From Pontiella desulfatans (GTDB lineage Bacteria; Verrucomicrobiota; Kiritimatiellia; Kiritimatiellales; Pontiellaceae), in the NCBI RefSeq assembly GCF_900890425.1, contig NZ_CAAHFG010000001.1, positions 2,108,001-2,172,000 on the forward strand: 64,000 bases of DNA. The letters are read 5' to 3'. The notes beneath the pieces were generated by a model. It was not told where the DNA came from. It searched no databases and saw nothing but the letters and a program-made list of their open reading frames with translations. The position numbers were made by a program, and so were the translations under genes. This document shows positions 24,775 to 33,760 of this stretch, in pieces (within the stretch, counting starts at the first letter, position 1; every line of letters begins with the position of its first letter).

Positions 24775-26484
24775 CTAGTTACCCCACCCCTCTTCGAGCA
24801 GTTTACGGTCGATGATGAGCTTTTGTTTTTCAATCAGGTATTCACCCGGGCCGGCTTTAAAACGAATGGTGCCGTCTGTTTCAGCAACCAACTTCCAGCG
24901 ATAGCCTTCTTTGCGGTATACCCACCGTTTTCCAAGGTCTGGAAGTTTGAGTTCAAACTCATGCGACGCACTCAAATCCAACTCGACCACCGGATCGCCG
25001 GTATGCAGCTCTTTCCAGTGCGGACGGATGAATTCGGTATCAGGCATAATTTCCAGATGCAGCGCCCCGTTTTCGACAGGTTTGATGAAGTAAAGGCCTG
25101 TTCCGGCGTATGTAACGAACGGTGAATTTCCGACGCCGATGATCTGCTCAATCGGGGACAGGAATGTCCCCGCTCCGTTCTTTCCTGAATAGATCAGCTT
25201 TCCATCGTTAAAAACCGAACTGGAACGGGACTCAAACGAGTAGCTCGTTTGAATATCTTTGAACTGCTGTTTGGCAACCATGAACGAGGCGGCCTTTTTC
25301 GGGGTAGTCTTGAGATTGAACACGTGCGAGCCGCCGAGATATTCGGCATAGGCTGTCAGCCCATACGTCCATTGCGCCGCAATCTGCGCGCCCACGGAGC
25401 GGTAGAACTTTGCCATGGCCGGATATAGGTACCCGCTCTGGTTGCAGAAGGTCTCAAATTCGTAAACCAGCTTTGCCTTGCCTTTGAACGCATCGGAGCG
25501 GAGCCACCCCAACCAATCCTCATTCTCAGAACATTGCTGAATGTATGGCAGATAGTTGCGGTTGCTCAGCTCTTCGGGGTTTTCCCAAAACGGCGTCTTC
25601 AGATCGCTCTGCCCCGGATAGAGGCAGAAGGATACGGCATCCACATTGGAGTCTGCAATGCCACGAAAGGCGGCGCGGTTTTTCTGGATGAGCCGCGCCC
25701 AGCCGCAGTTCCAGACCACCGGCTGTGCCATGCCTTCATCACGAAACAGCTCAACCATGTCGTTGAGGTAGCTTTTTGTATTCCCGTAGCTCCACTGCTC
25801 AAACTGTTCGCGGGTGCCGCCTTCATTTTTCTCCAGCCACTTTTCGAACCAGTAATACGCCGGTTCGTTGACGGGTTCCAGAACCGCCAGCGCGTCGTGG
25901 TTTTTATAGAGCAGGCCATTGTAGGGATTGCGACGATTGAGCAGCTGCCGGATATTATTCTTTGTGGCCGCGATCACCGCAGAATCCACCATCCATTCTT
26001 CGCGGGGATTTGCTGCCGCGAATGAGTTTCGATCATACGGAAACTGTGTGCCGTCGTGATCCAGATGATTCAGGAAGGTCAGATAAATGTAGAGCCCGCG
26101 GTTCTGGGCTTGCGCCATGGTGTAGTCGAATATGTCCAGCCAGATGGTCTCGCTCAGGTTTCCGGCTTCATCGGAAAAGTCACCCGGCATCAGGTGGATG
26201 CGGATCAGCTCCGCGCAAAGCCGCTGGATTTCATCAAAGCTTTCATCCGTCGTTGCCTTGAGATCCTGCACCTTCAGCGGCATCAGCACCCCTTGGTTGT
26301 GCATTCGCGAAGCATGCTCGAAACTCAGCATGGGCTGAAAGTTCACCCCCCACAGATTAACCTCGGTGCCATCTTGAAAATAGAGCGTCCCGTCTTTCGC
26401 TATGATTTTTTGGAACAGCCCATCCGCAGACACAGACGAAAGGGATAGACACATGAGCAACAAGCAGCAAATGGTTTTCATCAA
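24775..26484 (-). CDS. Secreted GH5-like (clan GH-A) glycosidase, paralogue 2
   Basis: 569 residues with a signal peptide (ending S-V-S-A at ~20). Barrel hallmarks: L-W-G-V-N-F-Q-P near the N-terminus, acid/base in E-P-V-N-E-P-A-Y, nucleophile in V-Y-E-F-E-T, and the N-Q-S-G-Y-L-Y-P-A-M-A-K block. A C-terminal beta region ends G-E-Y-L-I-E-K, like paralogue 1. The start codon overlaps the symporter stop (ATGA), so it is translationally coupled to uptake. Confidence 0.8.
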   Translation of the reverse strand: MMKTICCLLLMCLSLSSVSADGLFQKIIAKDGTLYFQDGTEVNLWGVNFQPMLSFEHASRMHNQGVLMPLKVQDLKATTDESFDEIQRLCAELIRIHLMPGDFSDEAGNLSETIWLDIFDYTMAQAQNRGLYIYLTFLNHLDHDGTQFPYDRNSFAAANPREEWMVDSAVIAATKNNIRQLLNRRNPYNGLLYKNHDALAVLEPVNEPAYYWFEKWLEKNEGGTREQFEQWSYGNTKSYLNDMVELFRDEGMAQPVVWNCGWARLIQKNRAAFRGIADSNVDAVSFCLYPGQSDLKTPFWENPEELSNRNYLPYIQQCSENEDWLGWLRSDAFKGKAKLVYEFETFCNQSGYLYPAMAKFYRSVGAQIAAQWTYGLTAYAEYLGGSHVFNLKTTPKKAASFMVAKQQFKDIQTSYSFESRSSSVFNDGKLIYSGKNGAGTFLSPIEQIIGVGNSPFVTYAGTGLYFIKPVENGALHLEIMPDTEFIRPHWKELHTGDPVVELDLSASHEFELKLPDLGKRWVYRKEGYRWKLVAETDGTIRFKAGPGEYLIEKQKLIIDRKLLEEGWGN

Positions 26485-27887
26485 ACTTCACCCCGTCTTG
26501 CCTCGAGTTTGGCCCGGATTTCGTAAGCATCCTTTTCATTCAGCGTGTAGAGCTTCAGACAAAACATGGCCAGAACGGGTGCCAGAATGGAGGCCCCGAC
26601 AAAAAACAGACGCAGAATGGTCATGGTGCCGGCGGGCTGATCCGCTCCAAGTTTTTCGTTGAATCCACTGAAATGAATGGCAATACCGGAAACAAGAAAG
26701 GTAAAGGAACCGCCGAACTTGGTGATCCATGTGAATACGGAACTGATAATCCCTTCGCGGCGCTCACCGAACTTATATTCGTCCCAATCGCACAGGTCGG
26801 CGATCATGGAGGGAACAATGACACCGAGCGAAACCCAGATCGGCCCGTTCAGAACGGAGTCGAGCAGCAAGAGGTACGGCATATCCGGTGTAAAGATAAA
26901 CCACTTGGACACCCCGCCCAGCGCCGTCATCGCCAGAACAATCAGCATGGTGCGTCGTTTCCCGAAGTGGAGCGCCAACCAGCGCAGCATGTAAATGCCC
27001 ACAAACCCGACGACGGCAAAGCCGGTTCCGTTCCACGCATTCAAGATGATCCCCTGCTCCACATCGCCGCCTTTCACGTGGTAGATCACAATATACATTG
27101 CGATGCTTCCGGCAACGGCCCCGCAGAAGTTCAACGCAAAAACAATGCCGACGAGCCCCATCATCGGCTTCGACGATGCCGCCTGTCCGATGGCCTTGAA
27201 GAATCCGATTTTATTTTCCGATTTTTCCGCGACGGCATAAAAGCGCTCTTTGCCGAAGATCGCTGGCAATACGCCCAGTCCGATGAAAACCACAATTCCA
27301 AGTACCAGCGAAACCCATCGCGCACCCACCAGCGTATCCGAAAAACAGTTCAGGTTGGTGGCTGGCAGATACCAGTTCACACACAGATTACCGATGTTAT
27401 AAAACAGCGCCATAAACACCATCAAACGGGTTCGTTCGTGATAATCGGGCGTCTGCTCATACGTTAACGCGTTATACGGGACGGAATAGATCGTGAAAGC
27501 GGTAAAAAACAAAATACTGCCAACCGTCAGCCACAGGAAGATGCCTGTTTCCCCCATCCCTCGCGGCACCAGCCAGATGGATGAAAATGAAAATGCCAGG
27601 GCAATCGCACCGCCAAACACAAACGGACGACGACGCCCCCATCGCGATTTAAAGCGATCGGAAATACGCCCCATAACCGGATCGGTAAAGGCGTCCCAAA
27701 TGCGTGGAATGGTCATCGCCATACCGAACATAATGGGATTCAGCCCGAGGAATATCTGGAAGATGGCCTGTGCCATAAACGGAATGACCAAGCCTCCGTT
27801 CTGAACAGGAAATCCTCCCGCGCCGACCGCTAACTTTTGCCCGAACGGGACACGATCTTCGGGTTTTGTTTTGTGTGCTGTTTTCAT
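26481..27887 (-). CDS. GPH-family sugar:cation symporter (MFS)
   Basis: Integral membrane transporter of 468 residues with about 12 hydrophobic segments. It has the glycoside-pentoside-hexuronide family pattern: W-D-A-F-T-D-P-V-M-G-R-I-S-D-R near residue 65-80, G-R-R-R-P-F just after, Y-N-A-L-T-Y-E around 145, and a D-L-C-D-W-D-E-Y-K-F-G-E-R-R-E-G block near 375. Such proteins import oligosaccharides or glycosides with Na+ or H+. It overlaps both neighbours by the sequence ATGA: its start overlaps the stop of the cytoplasmic GH5-like gene, and its stop overlaps the start of paralogue 2. It is the only transporter in the window, so it is the best candidate entry route for products of this locus. 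Confidence 0.88.
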   Translation of the reverse strand: MKTAHKTKPEDRVPFGQKLAVGAGGFPVQNGGLVIPFMAQAIFQIFLGLNPIMFGMAMTIPRIWDAFTDPVMGRISDRFKSRWGRRRPFVFGGAIALAFSFSSIWLVPRGMGETGIFLWLTVGSILFFTAFTIYSVPYNALTYEQTPDYHERTRLMVFMALFYNIGNLCVNWYLPATNLNCFSDTLVGARWVSLVLGIVVFIGLGVLPAIFGKERFYAVAEKSENKIGFFKAIGQAASSKPMMGLVGIVFALNFCGAVAGSIAMYIVIYHVKGGDVEQGIILNAWNGTGFAVVGFVGIYMLRWLALHFGKRRTMLIVLAMTALGGVSKWFIFTPDMPYLLLLDSVLNGPIWVSLGVIVPSMIADLCDWDEYKFGERREGIISSVFTWITKFGGSFTFLVSGIAIHFSGFNEKLGADQPAGTMTILRLFFVGASILAPVLAMFCLKLYTLNEKDAYEIRAKLEARRGEV

Positions 27888-29560
27888 GATGATACGTGAT
27901 CCTTAACCCATGTTGCCTGATGATCGACGACGAGCGGAAAGGTGTAGGAACCTGGCGGTTTTTCAAACATAATGGGTTTGAAACCGGGGATCCGGAATTC
28001 AAATGGAACTGCGGTTTCTTCGTCGAGCTCTGTCACCAACCCGCCATCGGCATGCCACTGCCATGCATCGCGAATAAACCGTGCGTGCGGGTAGAGTTCA
28101 ATGCGAACCGTACGGGGTTCGATGTCGATCATATAGAGGCCTCGGCCTTGGTATGAAACCAACGGGGAAGATCCATATCCGATGATTCGTGCCGGCACGG
28201 ATGGAACCTCTACCGGACACCACGAAACACCGCCGGAATGGATGAACAGATCCGGCGTTCCTATGATACTGACATCGTGTTCATAGGAGAGCGCAGCCGT
28301 ATCAAACACATCATGAACATCGCTGAGTGTCTTAAACTCGAAACCACGCGACAGCTGACGAAAAACCTGCCCTGCAACGATGTAGGATGCCGCCTTTTTC
28401 GGCGTAGTCTTGAGATTCAGATTATGGGCGCAACCCATGTGGGAAGAATAGATATTGAAACAGTGCGTCCACATGGTGGCCATCTGCACACCGAGCGCGC
28501 GGAACAACTTGGCCATGGCCGGGTGCAGATAGGAACTCTTTTCGTTGTACATGGTCTCGAATTCATAGACGACCTTCGCCTTGCCGGCAAACTCGGCCGA
28601 CCGCAACCAGCCCAGATGGTCATAGTCGTCAAAACAGTGTTGAAGAAACGGCAGATAATTATTACCGCTCATGTCGGCGGCATTCTCCATGAACGGATCG
28701 CCGACATCGTCCTGCCCCGGATAGAGACAAAATGCGACGGCTTCGGCCTGCGATTCCGCAATGGCAGAGAAGACATCGCTCCGTCCCTGGATCATCCGCG
28801 GCCAGTTGCAGTTCCAGACGACGGGCTTCGAGGAACCTTCATCGCGCAACAGGTCGTGCATCGAATCGATGTATCCCTTCACCACCTCGCTGCGGTAGCG
28901 GGAGAAAGCCTGCCGGCCAGGCTCACCATCATGCAGCGTTGTCCATTTTTCAAACAAGCCTTGTTGCAGCGGGCTGGATTCCATTTGATCGAAGGTCAGG
29001 TATTCCGGCTCGTTGATCAATCCCCAGACACAGATGGCATCATCGTCTTTCAACTTCAGCCCGTTATACGGATTCGTCCAGTTGACCAGCTGCCGGATCA
29101 TGTTCTGCGTTTTTTCCACGCAGTGTGGATCGAAGATCCATTCCTCGCGGGTAAATTTCGGGACAAATGAATCCTCGACGAATACATACTCCATCTGGTT
29201 GAGGAACGTGATGTAGACATAGACCCCATTTTCGCGCGCCTTCGCAACCAAATAGCCGAGCATATCCAACCACATGGTATCGACCAGATTTCCGTCGGCG
29301 TCGGTAAAGTCGGCAGGCGTCAGGTGGCAACGGATCAGATCGCACCCCATAGTTGCAAGATCGCGGAATCCATCGTCGCACATATCCTTCATGACCTCAG
29401 AGGTCATGGGAATGCCCATGTGCTCCATGCGGAATTTATATTCCCAGTAGAGGTTGGGTTGGAAATTATTCCCCCACAGCACCACCTCGGAGCCATCTTC
29501 ATAAAACAGCACACCTTCGCGCACCTTCATCTTCATCGGAAAATCAGTTATTCTTGTCAT
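27884..29560 (-). CDS. Cytoplasmic GH5-like (clan GH-A) glycosidase, paralogue 3
   Basis: 558 residues starting at 29560, where GGAAG precedes the ATG; nine additional upstream codons are unlikely. Unlike its three paralogues it has no signal peptide (M-T-R-I-T-D-F), so it should work inside the cell. Catalytic patterns are intact: L-I-N-E-P-E-Y for the acid/base, V-Y-E-F-E-T for the nucleophile, and the Y-L-H-P-A-M-A-K block. Its last four bases overlap the symporter start, suggesting that it cleaves what the symporter brings in. It has its own upstream intergenic region with an operator-like motif. Confidence 0.8.
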   Translation of the reverse strand: MTRITDFPMKMKVREGVLFYEDGSEVVLWGNNFQPNLYWEYKFRMEHMGIPMTSEVMKDMCDDGFRDLATMGCDLIRCHLTPADFTDADGNLVDTMWLDMLGYLVAKARENGVYVYITFLNQMEYVFVEDSFVPKFTREEWIFDPHCVEKTQNMIRQLVNWTNPYNGLKLKDDDAICVWGLINEPEYLTFDQMESSPLQQGLFEKWTTLHDGEPGRQAFSRYRSEVVKGYIDSMHDLLRDEGSSKPVVWNCNWPRMIQGRSDVFSAIAESQAEAVAFCLYPGQDDVGDPFMENAADMSGNNYLPFLQHCFDDYDHLGWLRSAEFAGKAKVVYEFETMYNEKSSYLHPAMAKLFRALGVQMATMWTHCFNIYSSHMGCAHNLNLKTTPKKAASYIVAGQVFRQLSRGFEFKTLSDVHDVFDTAALSYEHDVSIIGTPDLFIHSGGVSWCPVEVPSVPARIIGYGSSPLVSYQGRGLYMIDIEPRTVRIELYPHARFIRDAWQWHADGGLVTELDEETAVPFEFRIPGFKPIMFEKPPGSYTFPLVVDHQATWVKDHVSS

Positions 29561-29697
29561 TGTTTCGCTTCCAAGTTTCCCCTGCATCAGCCAATAGAAT
29601 TAACCCTATGCGGCCATATAATCAAACATTTATTTTGTATTTGTATATCATTTGACGGTTTCTATTCAGCATTTCCCGTTTCCCCCCACCTAAATGG
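29561..29697. promoter_or_regulatory. AT-rich promoter region upstream of the GH5-like/symporter operon
   Basis: This is the only real gap (137 bases) in a 30-kb run of packed minus-strand genes. It contains TTTTGTATTTGTATATCATTTG (29633-29654), similar to a stretch upstream of the 52.7-kb operon, and TTCAGCATTT (29665-29674), which also recurs there. It probably holds the promoter and a regulator site for the genes from 29560 downwards. Confidence 0.5.
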
Positions 29698-31503
29698 CTA
29701 TTTCCTGATCTCGTACTCCCCTGGTTTCGCGCTGAAGGTGATCGATGGCGGCTTGGTCTGCACCCGTGTGTGTTTTCCATTTTCGATGCGGAAGACGGCC
29801 CATTGCCGACGATCCATCCCGGGAATATCAAGGCTCAGAGGAAAAGCCTTATTATGGTTCACGACGGCGCGTCCTTCATCAGCGAAAACCGCATGCGGCA
29901 TGATCTTCAGCATCCAGCGGTTGGAAAACTTTTCACCTTCGAATACGGCCTTCAGAAAATACATGCCCTTCCCTTCGTACTGAACAAAGGGCGAACTGCT
30001 GTAACCGGCAATACGTTTCGGAATACGGGGAAGCTCGATAAAGTCGTTTTTCAGGTCTCCGGTATGTATGAGTTGCTCTTCATCCGCATAGGCACTCAGG
30101 TCCAATGAAAAGGAGAGTGCAGCATTCCCGAAACGGTCAGCTTCATCTTCCGTTGTTTCATAGGGCACATAGCGCGGTGTATTTTTGAACACCTGTCCGG
30201 CAATCAGAAAGCTGGCCGCTTTTCGCGGAGTGGTTACCATGTTCAGGTTGTGGGAATGATTCCTGGAAAGCCCACCTTCACGATTGTCATATAGGTAGTA
30301 CGTCCACATGGTCGCCACTTGCGCACCCTGTGCCCGGAAATATTTCGCCATGGCCGGATACAAATAGGTCGATTGGTTATGCCATGTCTCATATTCATAA
30401 ACGATGGAAGCCTTTTTCCCCTTGAACCGCTTTTCCTGCAGCCAACCCTGCCACTCCCTATCGCGATAGGACTGCTCCAGGTAGGGCAGATAGTTGCGGT
30501 CACTCAAATCACGCCGCCCGCTCTTCTGGGCATCATTCTGCCCTGGGTAAGTTGAAAACGAAACGACAGGCACGGCCGAATCCACAGCCGCGTCAAAGGA
30601 TTCCCAGCCCTGATGCAAAGGCCCCTGCGACCAGAAAAGATTCCAGCATGCGACCGCCGGAACACGTTCTTCATACAGCAACCGATCTATGCGGTTGATG
30701 TAGGTTCTAATGGATTCCGTCTTAAAAAGGTTCCATGCATTGGAACTGTCCTGCTGCCCATTGGCAGAAAGCCATTCTTCGTATACGCGCACCCCATCGG
30801 GAAATTCACGTTCCGAGGGAACGCTTTTCGGCCAGGTCGGCTCGTTCATAATCTCGGCAATAATCCATCCCGGATACTCTTTATAGATCCGCCCACCATC
30901 GTAGGGATTCGGGCGGTTTACCAACTGGCGGATATAGTTGTCGGTTGCCTCCAGTTTTCCGGGCACCACCATGGCCTCCCACTTATGCTCCTTAAGAGCA
31001 TAATTCAGAATGGCATCCCGGCCCTTCTCCGCGCCCAAATGGTTCAACAGGGCAAAGTTTACATAGATGCCGCGCCGGTGGCACTCCGCCATCGTATAGT
31101 CCAGCATATCGAGCCATACCGTTTCGATCAGATTACCTTGCGCATCTGCAAGATCACCCGGACACAAATGGATGCGGATAATATCGCACCCCATCTGTTG
31201 GATTTCATCAAACCCCCGATTAACGATCGATTTCCACTGCACCACATCAACCTTTTGGCTTCGGCCTTTGCCGCTTTGCGTGCGATGCCATTCCCACGAC
31301 ATGGCCGACTGGAAATTCACCCCCCACAGCGCAACCTCGTCTCCATCGTCATGATACAACGTCGCATCCTGCACATAGATGCGCTGGAACTGTTCATCGC
31401 CGGGACAGGAAACAATCGTTCCATACCAACCCTTGCCACGCTGATCGGCCACAGCCGCCGCAACAAATAATAGAATACAGGGAATCAAGGTACGTAAAGT
31501 CAT
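29698..31503 (-). CDS. Secreted GH5-like (clan GH-A) glycosidase, paralogue 4
   Basis: About 601 residues from the start at 31503, preceded by AGGTG and seven bases after the PHP gene stop; the longer frame would overlap that gene. Signal peptide ~1-20. The catalytic Glu pair is in E-I-M-N-E-P-T-W and V-Y-E-Y-E-T-W-H-N-Q, with the Y-L-Y-P-A-M-A-K-Y-F-R-A-Q-G block. It differs from paralogue 1 by a longer N-terminal part (~30 residues before the barrel) and by Tyr for Phe in the nucleophile motif. It is the last gene of the long sulfatase run before the 137-base gap. Confidence 0.8.
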   Translation of the reverse strand: MTLRTLIPCILLFVAAAVADQRGKGWYGTIVSCPGDEQFQRIYVQDATLYHDDGDEVALWGVNFQSAMSWEWHRTQSGKGRSQKVDVVQWKSIVNRGFDEIQQMGCDIIRIHLCPGDLADAQGNLIETVWLDMLDYTMAECHRRGIYVNFALLNHLGAEKGRDAILNYALKEHKWEAMVVPGKLEATDNYIRQLVNRPNPYDGGRIYKEYPGWIIAEIMNEPTWPKSVPSEREFPDGVRVYEEWLSANGQQDSSNAWNLFKTESIRTYINRIDRLLYEERVPAVACWNLFWSQGPLHQGWESFDAAVDSAVPVVSFSTYPGQNDAQKSGRRDLSDRNYLPYLEQSYRDREWQGWLQEKRFKGKKASIVYEYETWHNQSTYLYPAMAKYFRAQGAQVATMWTYYLYDNREGGLSRNHSHNLNMVTTPRKAASFLIAGQVFKNTPRYVPYETTEDEADRFGNAALSFSLDLSAYADEEQLIHTGDLKNDFIELPRIPKRIAGYSSSPFVQYEGKGMYFLKAVFEGEKFSNRWMLKIMPHAVFADEGRAVVNHNKAFPLSLDIPGMDRRQWAVFRIENGKHTRVQTKPPSITFSAKPGEYEIRK

Positions 31504-31510
31504 ACTCCAC

Positions 31511-33760
31511 CTAATACGCGGCTTGAAGGGTCTGCGCGTCGTTGAACTTGATGTATATCGGATTGCCAACAGCGGTGCGCCCGGCGATGTCGGTCAATTC
31601 CACCCGGTAGTAGGCGTTGAACTCACCATTGATTCCGTCGATGGCCACAGGCACATCTGAAACCGATTCAGAGAAGCTGCTCGCGCCTCCGGGATACGTG
31701 GCCAGCACCGCGCCGTTGCGGTAAAGCACGACGGCATCGATGGAGGTCTCCGAAGAACCCGAAATTTCCAGTGCAATGGAATCTCCGGCATCAACCTGCA
31801 ACACCGAACCCATCATTTTTCCGTTGCCTTCAAAGTTGAGCTCCGGCCCATCGGTTGCGTAGGCGTGTCCGTTGGCCAGCGCCTCTTTGAGTTGGCGGTA
31901 GCAAAGGCGGTCCATATAGCAAACGGTCCACGGTTTCTGTCCGAGCTGGGAGGCCTTGTGAAAATCGCGTCCGGCACGGGCGGTCAGTTTGTAGCCGCGC
32001 TGCAGGTAGGCGTCCCACTCGTCCGTGCGGCGGCGTTCGGTCTCGTCAAAACGCCCCCCGTTCCAGATTTCGTAACCCTGGAAAATCACTTTATGATCCG
32101 GCAGGCCGGCCCACTGCCCGTTCGAGTGATTCGGCATCGTCAGCGCGCCCTGCGTCAGACAATCCCGCATCCGGGCGAACACATCGCCATTCTCCGGCAC
32201 ATAGGTTTCAAGGAAGAAGGCGTTGAAGTGCCCAAATTCCATCGTTATTTCTTCGCCGCAGAGGAAAAGAAAATCGTCGTCGTTGAGCGCCTCCATTTCC
32301 AGCCGACCGCGAATACTATTGTGCTCGGTGGTCATCACAAAGCTCAGCCCCTTGGAAACCGCATTGGATTTCATATCCGGAATTTTGGAAGCCGCCCGGT
32401 CGGCATCGGCACTGTGTTCAGAATGACAGTGCAGCTCCCCGGCATACCAGCCCGGGGCGGAGGCGGCCGCGACCGGCGTGCCGGAACCCGCACTGGACGG
32501 CGCGCTCTCGTTGCCGATCGAAACACAGCTCACCTTGTAGTAATAGGTCTGCTCCGGCTCCACCTTCCAGTCGAAGTATTCGTGCACTTCGCACGATGCA
32601 ATGTTAATCCGGTTAGACGCTGCCGGCACAAAGTCGGCAGTGGTGCCACGATAGAGCCGGAATGAAGAGATATTTTCATTGTTCGGATTGCTCCATCGCA
32701 CACGTACCACTTCCGGCGAGGCAGTCTGCGTCCAGACCTTGGCCGGCGGAACGAGGTTGAAATAGGCTTTGGTTGAAAAATCGCGGTTGCGCCGGATTTC
32801 CACCTCCGGCAACGGACGGCTGTAGAGTTTCAGTTCATCCAGATAGCCGGTAAAATGGCGGTTGCCCGCGCCGTCGCAACCAACCTTCAGCGGGTTGGTG
32901 TGGAAATCCTTAATATAACTGCGCCAGCACTGGGTGCGGTTTTTACGGGAACCATCCACATAGGCGCGCAGGTAGCCGCCGTTGAAGCCGCCGTTATAGT
33001 TTTCGTCTTCAAGATACCCTTCCCACACGCCTGACACATGCACCCATGTCCCGGTGGTGTCAACACCGGGGCCCTTGCACCCACGCGCCCAGTTATCCTG
33101 GTTGTAGGTGAAGTCCATTTTTCCGTCGATCAGCTTGAGCTCGTAGTCGAGGTATTCGCCGGTGGCGCCGCGCGGCTTCTGCAGAATCACCGTATCGCTC
33201 TGCGCGACGGTCATATACACCCATCCGTCGATCGAAAGCACATTGGTGGTAGCGATGCTTCCGGCATACGGAACCTCAAACGAGTCGTCACCGTCCAGAC
33301 AAACCGCCCGACCCGATTTTCCGGCCACATACGAGGGATCGCCGGCTGCGACTCCGTCGTTTCCGTTGCCCGTGGCATCCGCTGCGCCCTGCTCAAAATC
33401 CCAGTGTGCCGCCAACCCGGTGCCAACCATGCCTTTCGTGATCGATACGCCGTTGCACAGCGCACTCAGCGTCGCTTCACCGGAGGTGGAGGACGATATG
33501 AAAAAGGTGGCTGCCCCGCGGCTATCGGTGAGCTGCGCGGACGAAACCGTATCGACTGCGCCGCGATTCGATGAAAGCGTCACGCTCTGACCGGTCAACC
33601 GGCCACCACCGATATCGAACACCACCACGGTTGCTTCGCACTGCTGGGAGCCGTCCGCACGGGCGCAGTACGGGCGCAGCGAAATATAGCTCCGCACACC
33701 GTCAACCGCAGAAAAGGCGGCGAACGGAAACAGCAGAATGGTGATTAAAATGGATTTCAT
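31511..33760 (-). CDS. Ig-LamG-FN3-PHP CehA/McbA-type metallohydrolase
   Basis: Secreted 749-residue protein with a signal peptide (~1-18), a Big_1-like Ig domain (~25-110), a LamG domain (~115-335), a fibronectin III-like domain (~345-435), a PHP metal-dependent phosphoesterase domain (~440-660) and a C-terminal beta domain. PHP metal-binding motifs are complete: G-E-L-H-C-H-S-E-H, T-T-E-H-N-S, P-N-H-S-N-G and A-G-R-D-F-H. CehA/McbA proteins occur with sugar or carbamate hydrolysis; the reaction here is unknown, but phosphate or ester removal from a glycan is plausible. The preceding sulfatase stop TAA and its ATG share one base (TAATG). It is the intact counterpart of the broken gene at 16347-17699. 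Confidence 0.8.
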   Translation of the reverse strand: MKSILITILLFPFAAFSAVDGVRSYISLRPYCARADGSQQCEATVVVFDIGGGRLTGQSVTLSSNRGAVDTVSSAQLTDSRGAATFFISSSTSGEATLSALCNGVSITKGMVGTGLAAHWDFEQGAADATGNGNDGVAAGDPSYVAGKSGRAVCLDGDDSFEVPYAGSIATTNVLSIDGWVYMTVAQSDTVILQKPRGATGEYLDYELKLIDGKMDFTYNQDNWARGCKGPGVDTTGTWVHVSGVWEGYLEDENYNGGFNGGYLRAYVDGSRKNRTQCWRSYIKDFHTNPLKVGCDGAGNRHFTGYLDELKLYSRPLPEVEIRRNRDFSTKAYFNLVPPAKVWTQTASPEVVRVRWSNPNNENISSFRLYRGTTADFVPAASNRINIASCEVHEYFDWKVEPEQTYYYKVSCVSIGNESAPSSAGSGTPVAAASAPGWYAGELHCHSEHSADADRAASKIPDMKSNAVSKGLSFVMTTEHNSIRGRLEMEALNDDDFLFLCGEEITMEFGHFNAFFLETYVPENGDVFARMRDCLTQGALTMPNHSNGQWAGLPDHKVIFQGYEIWNGGRFDETERRRTDEWDAYLQRGYKLTARAGRDFHKASQLGQKPWTVCYMDRLCYRQLKEALANGHAYATDGPELNFEGNGKMMGSVLQVDAGDSIALEISGSSETSIDAVVLYRNGAVLATYPGGASSFSESVSDVPVAIDGINGEFNAYYRVELTDIAGRTAVGNPIYIKFNDAQTLQAAY

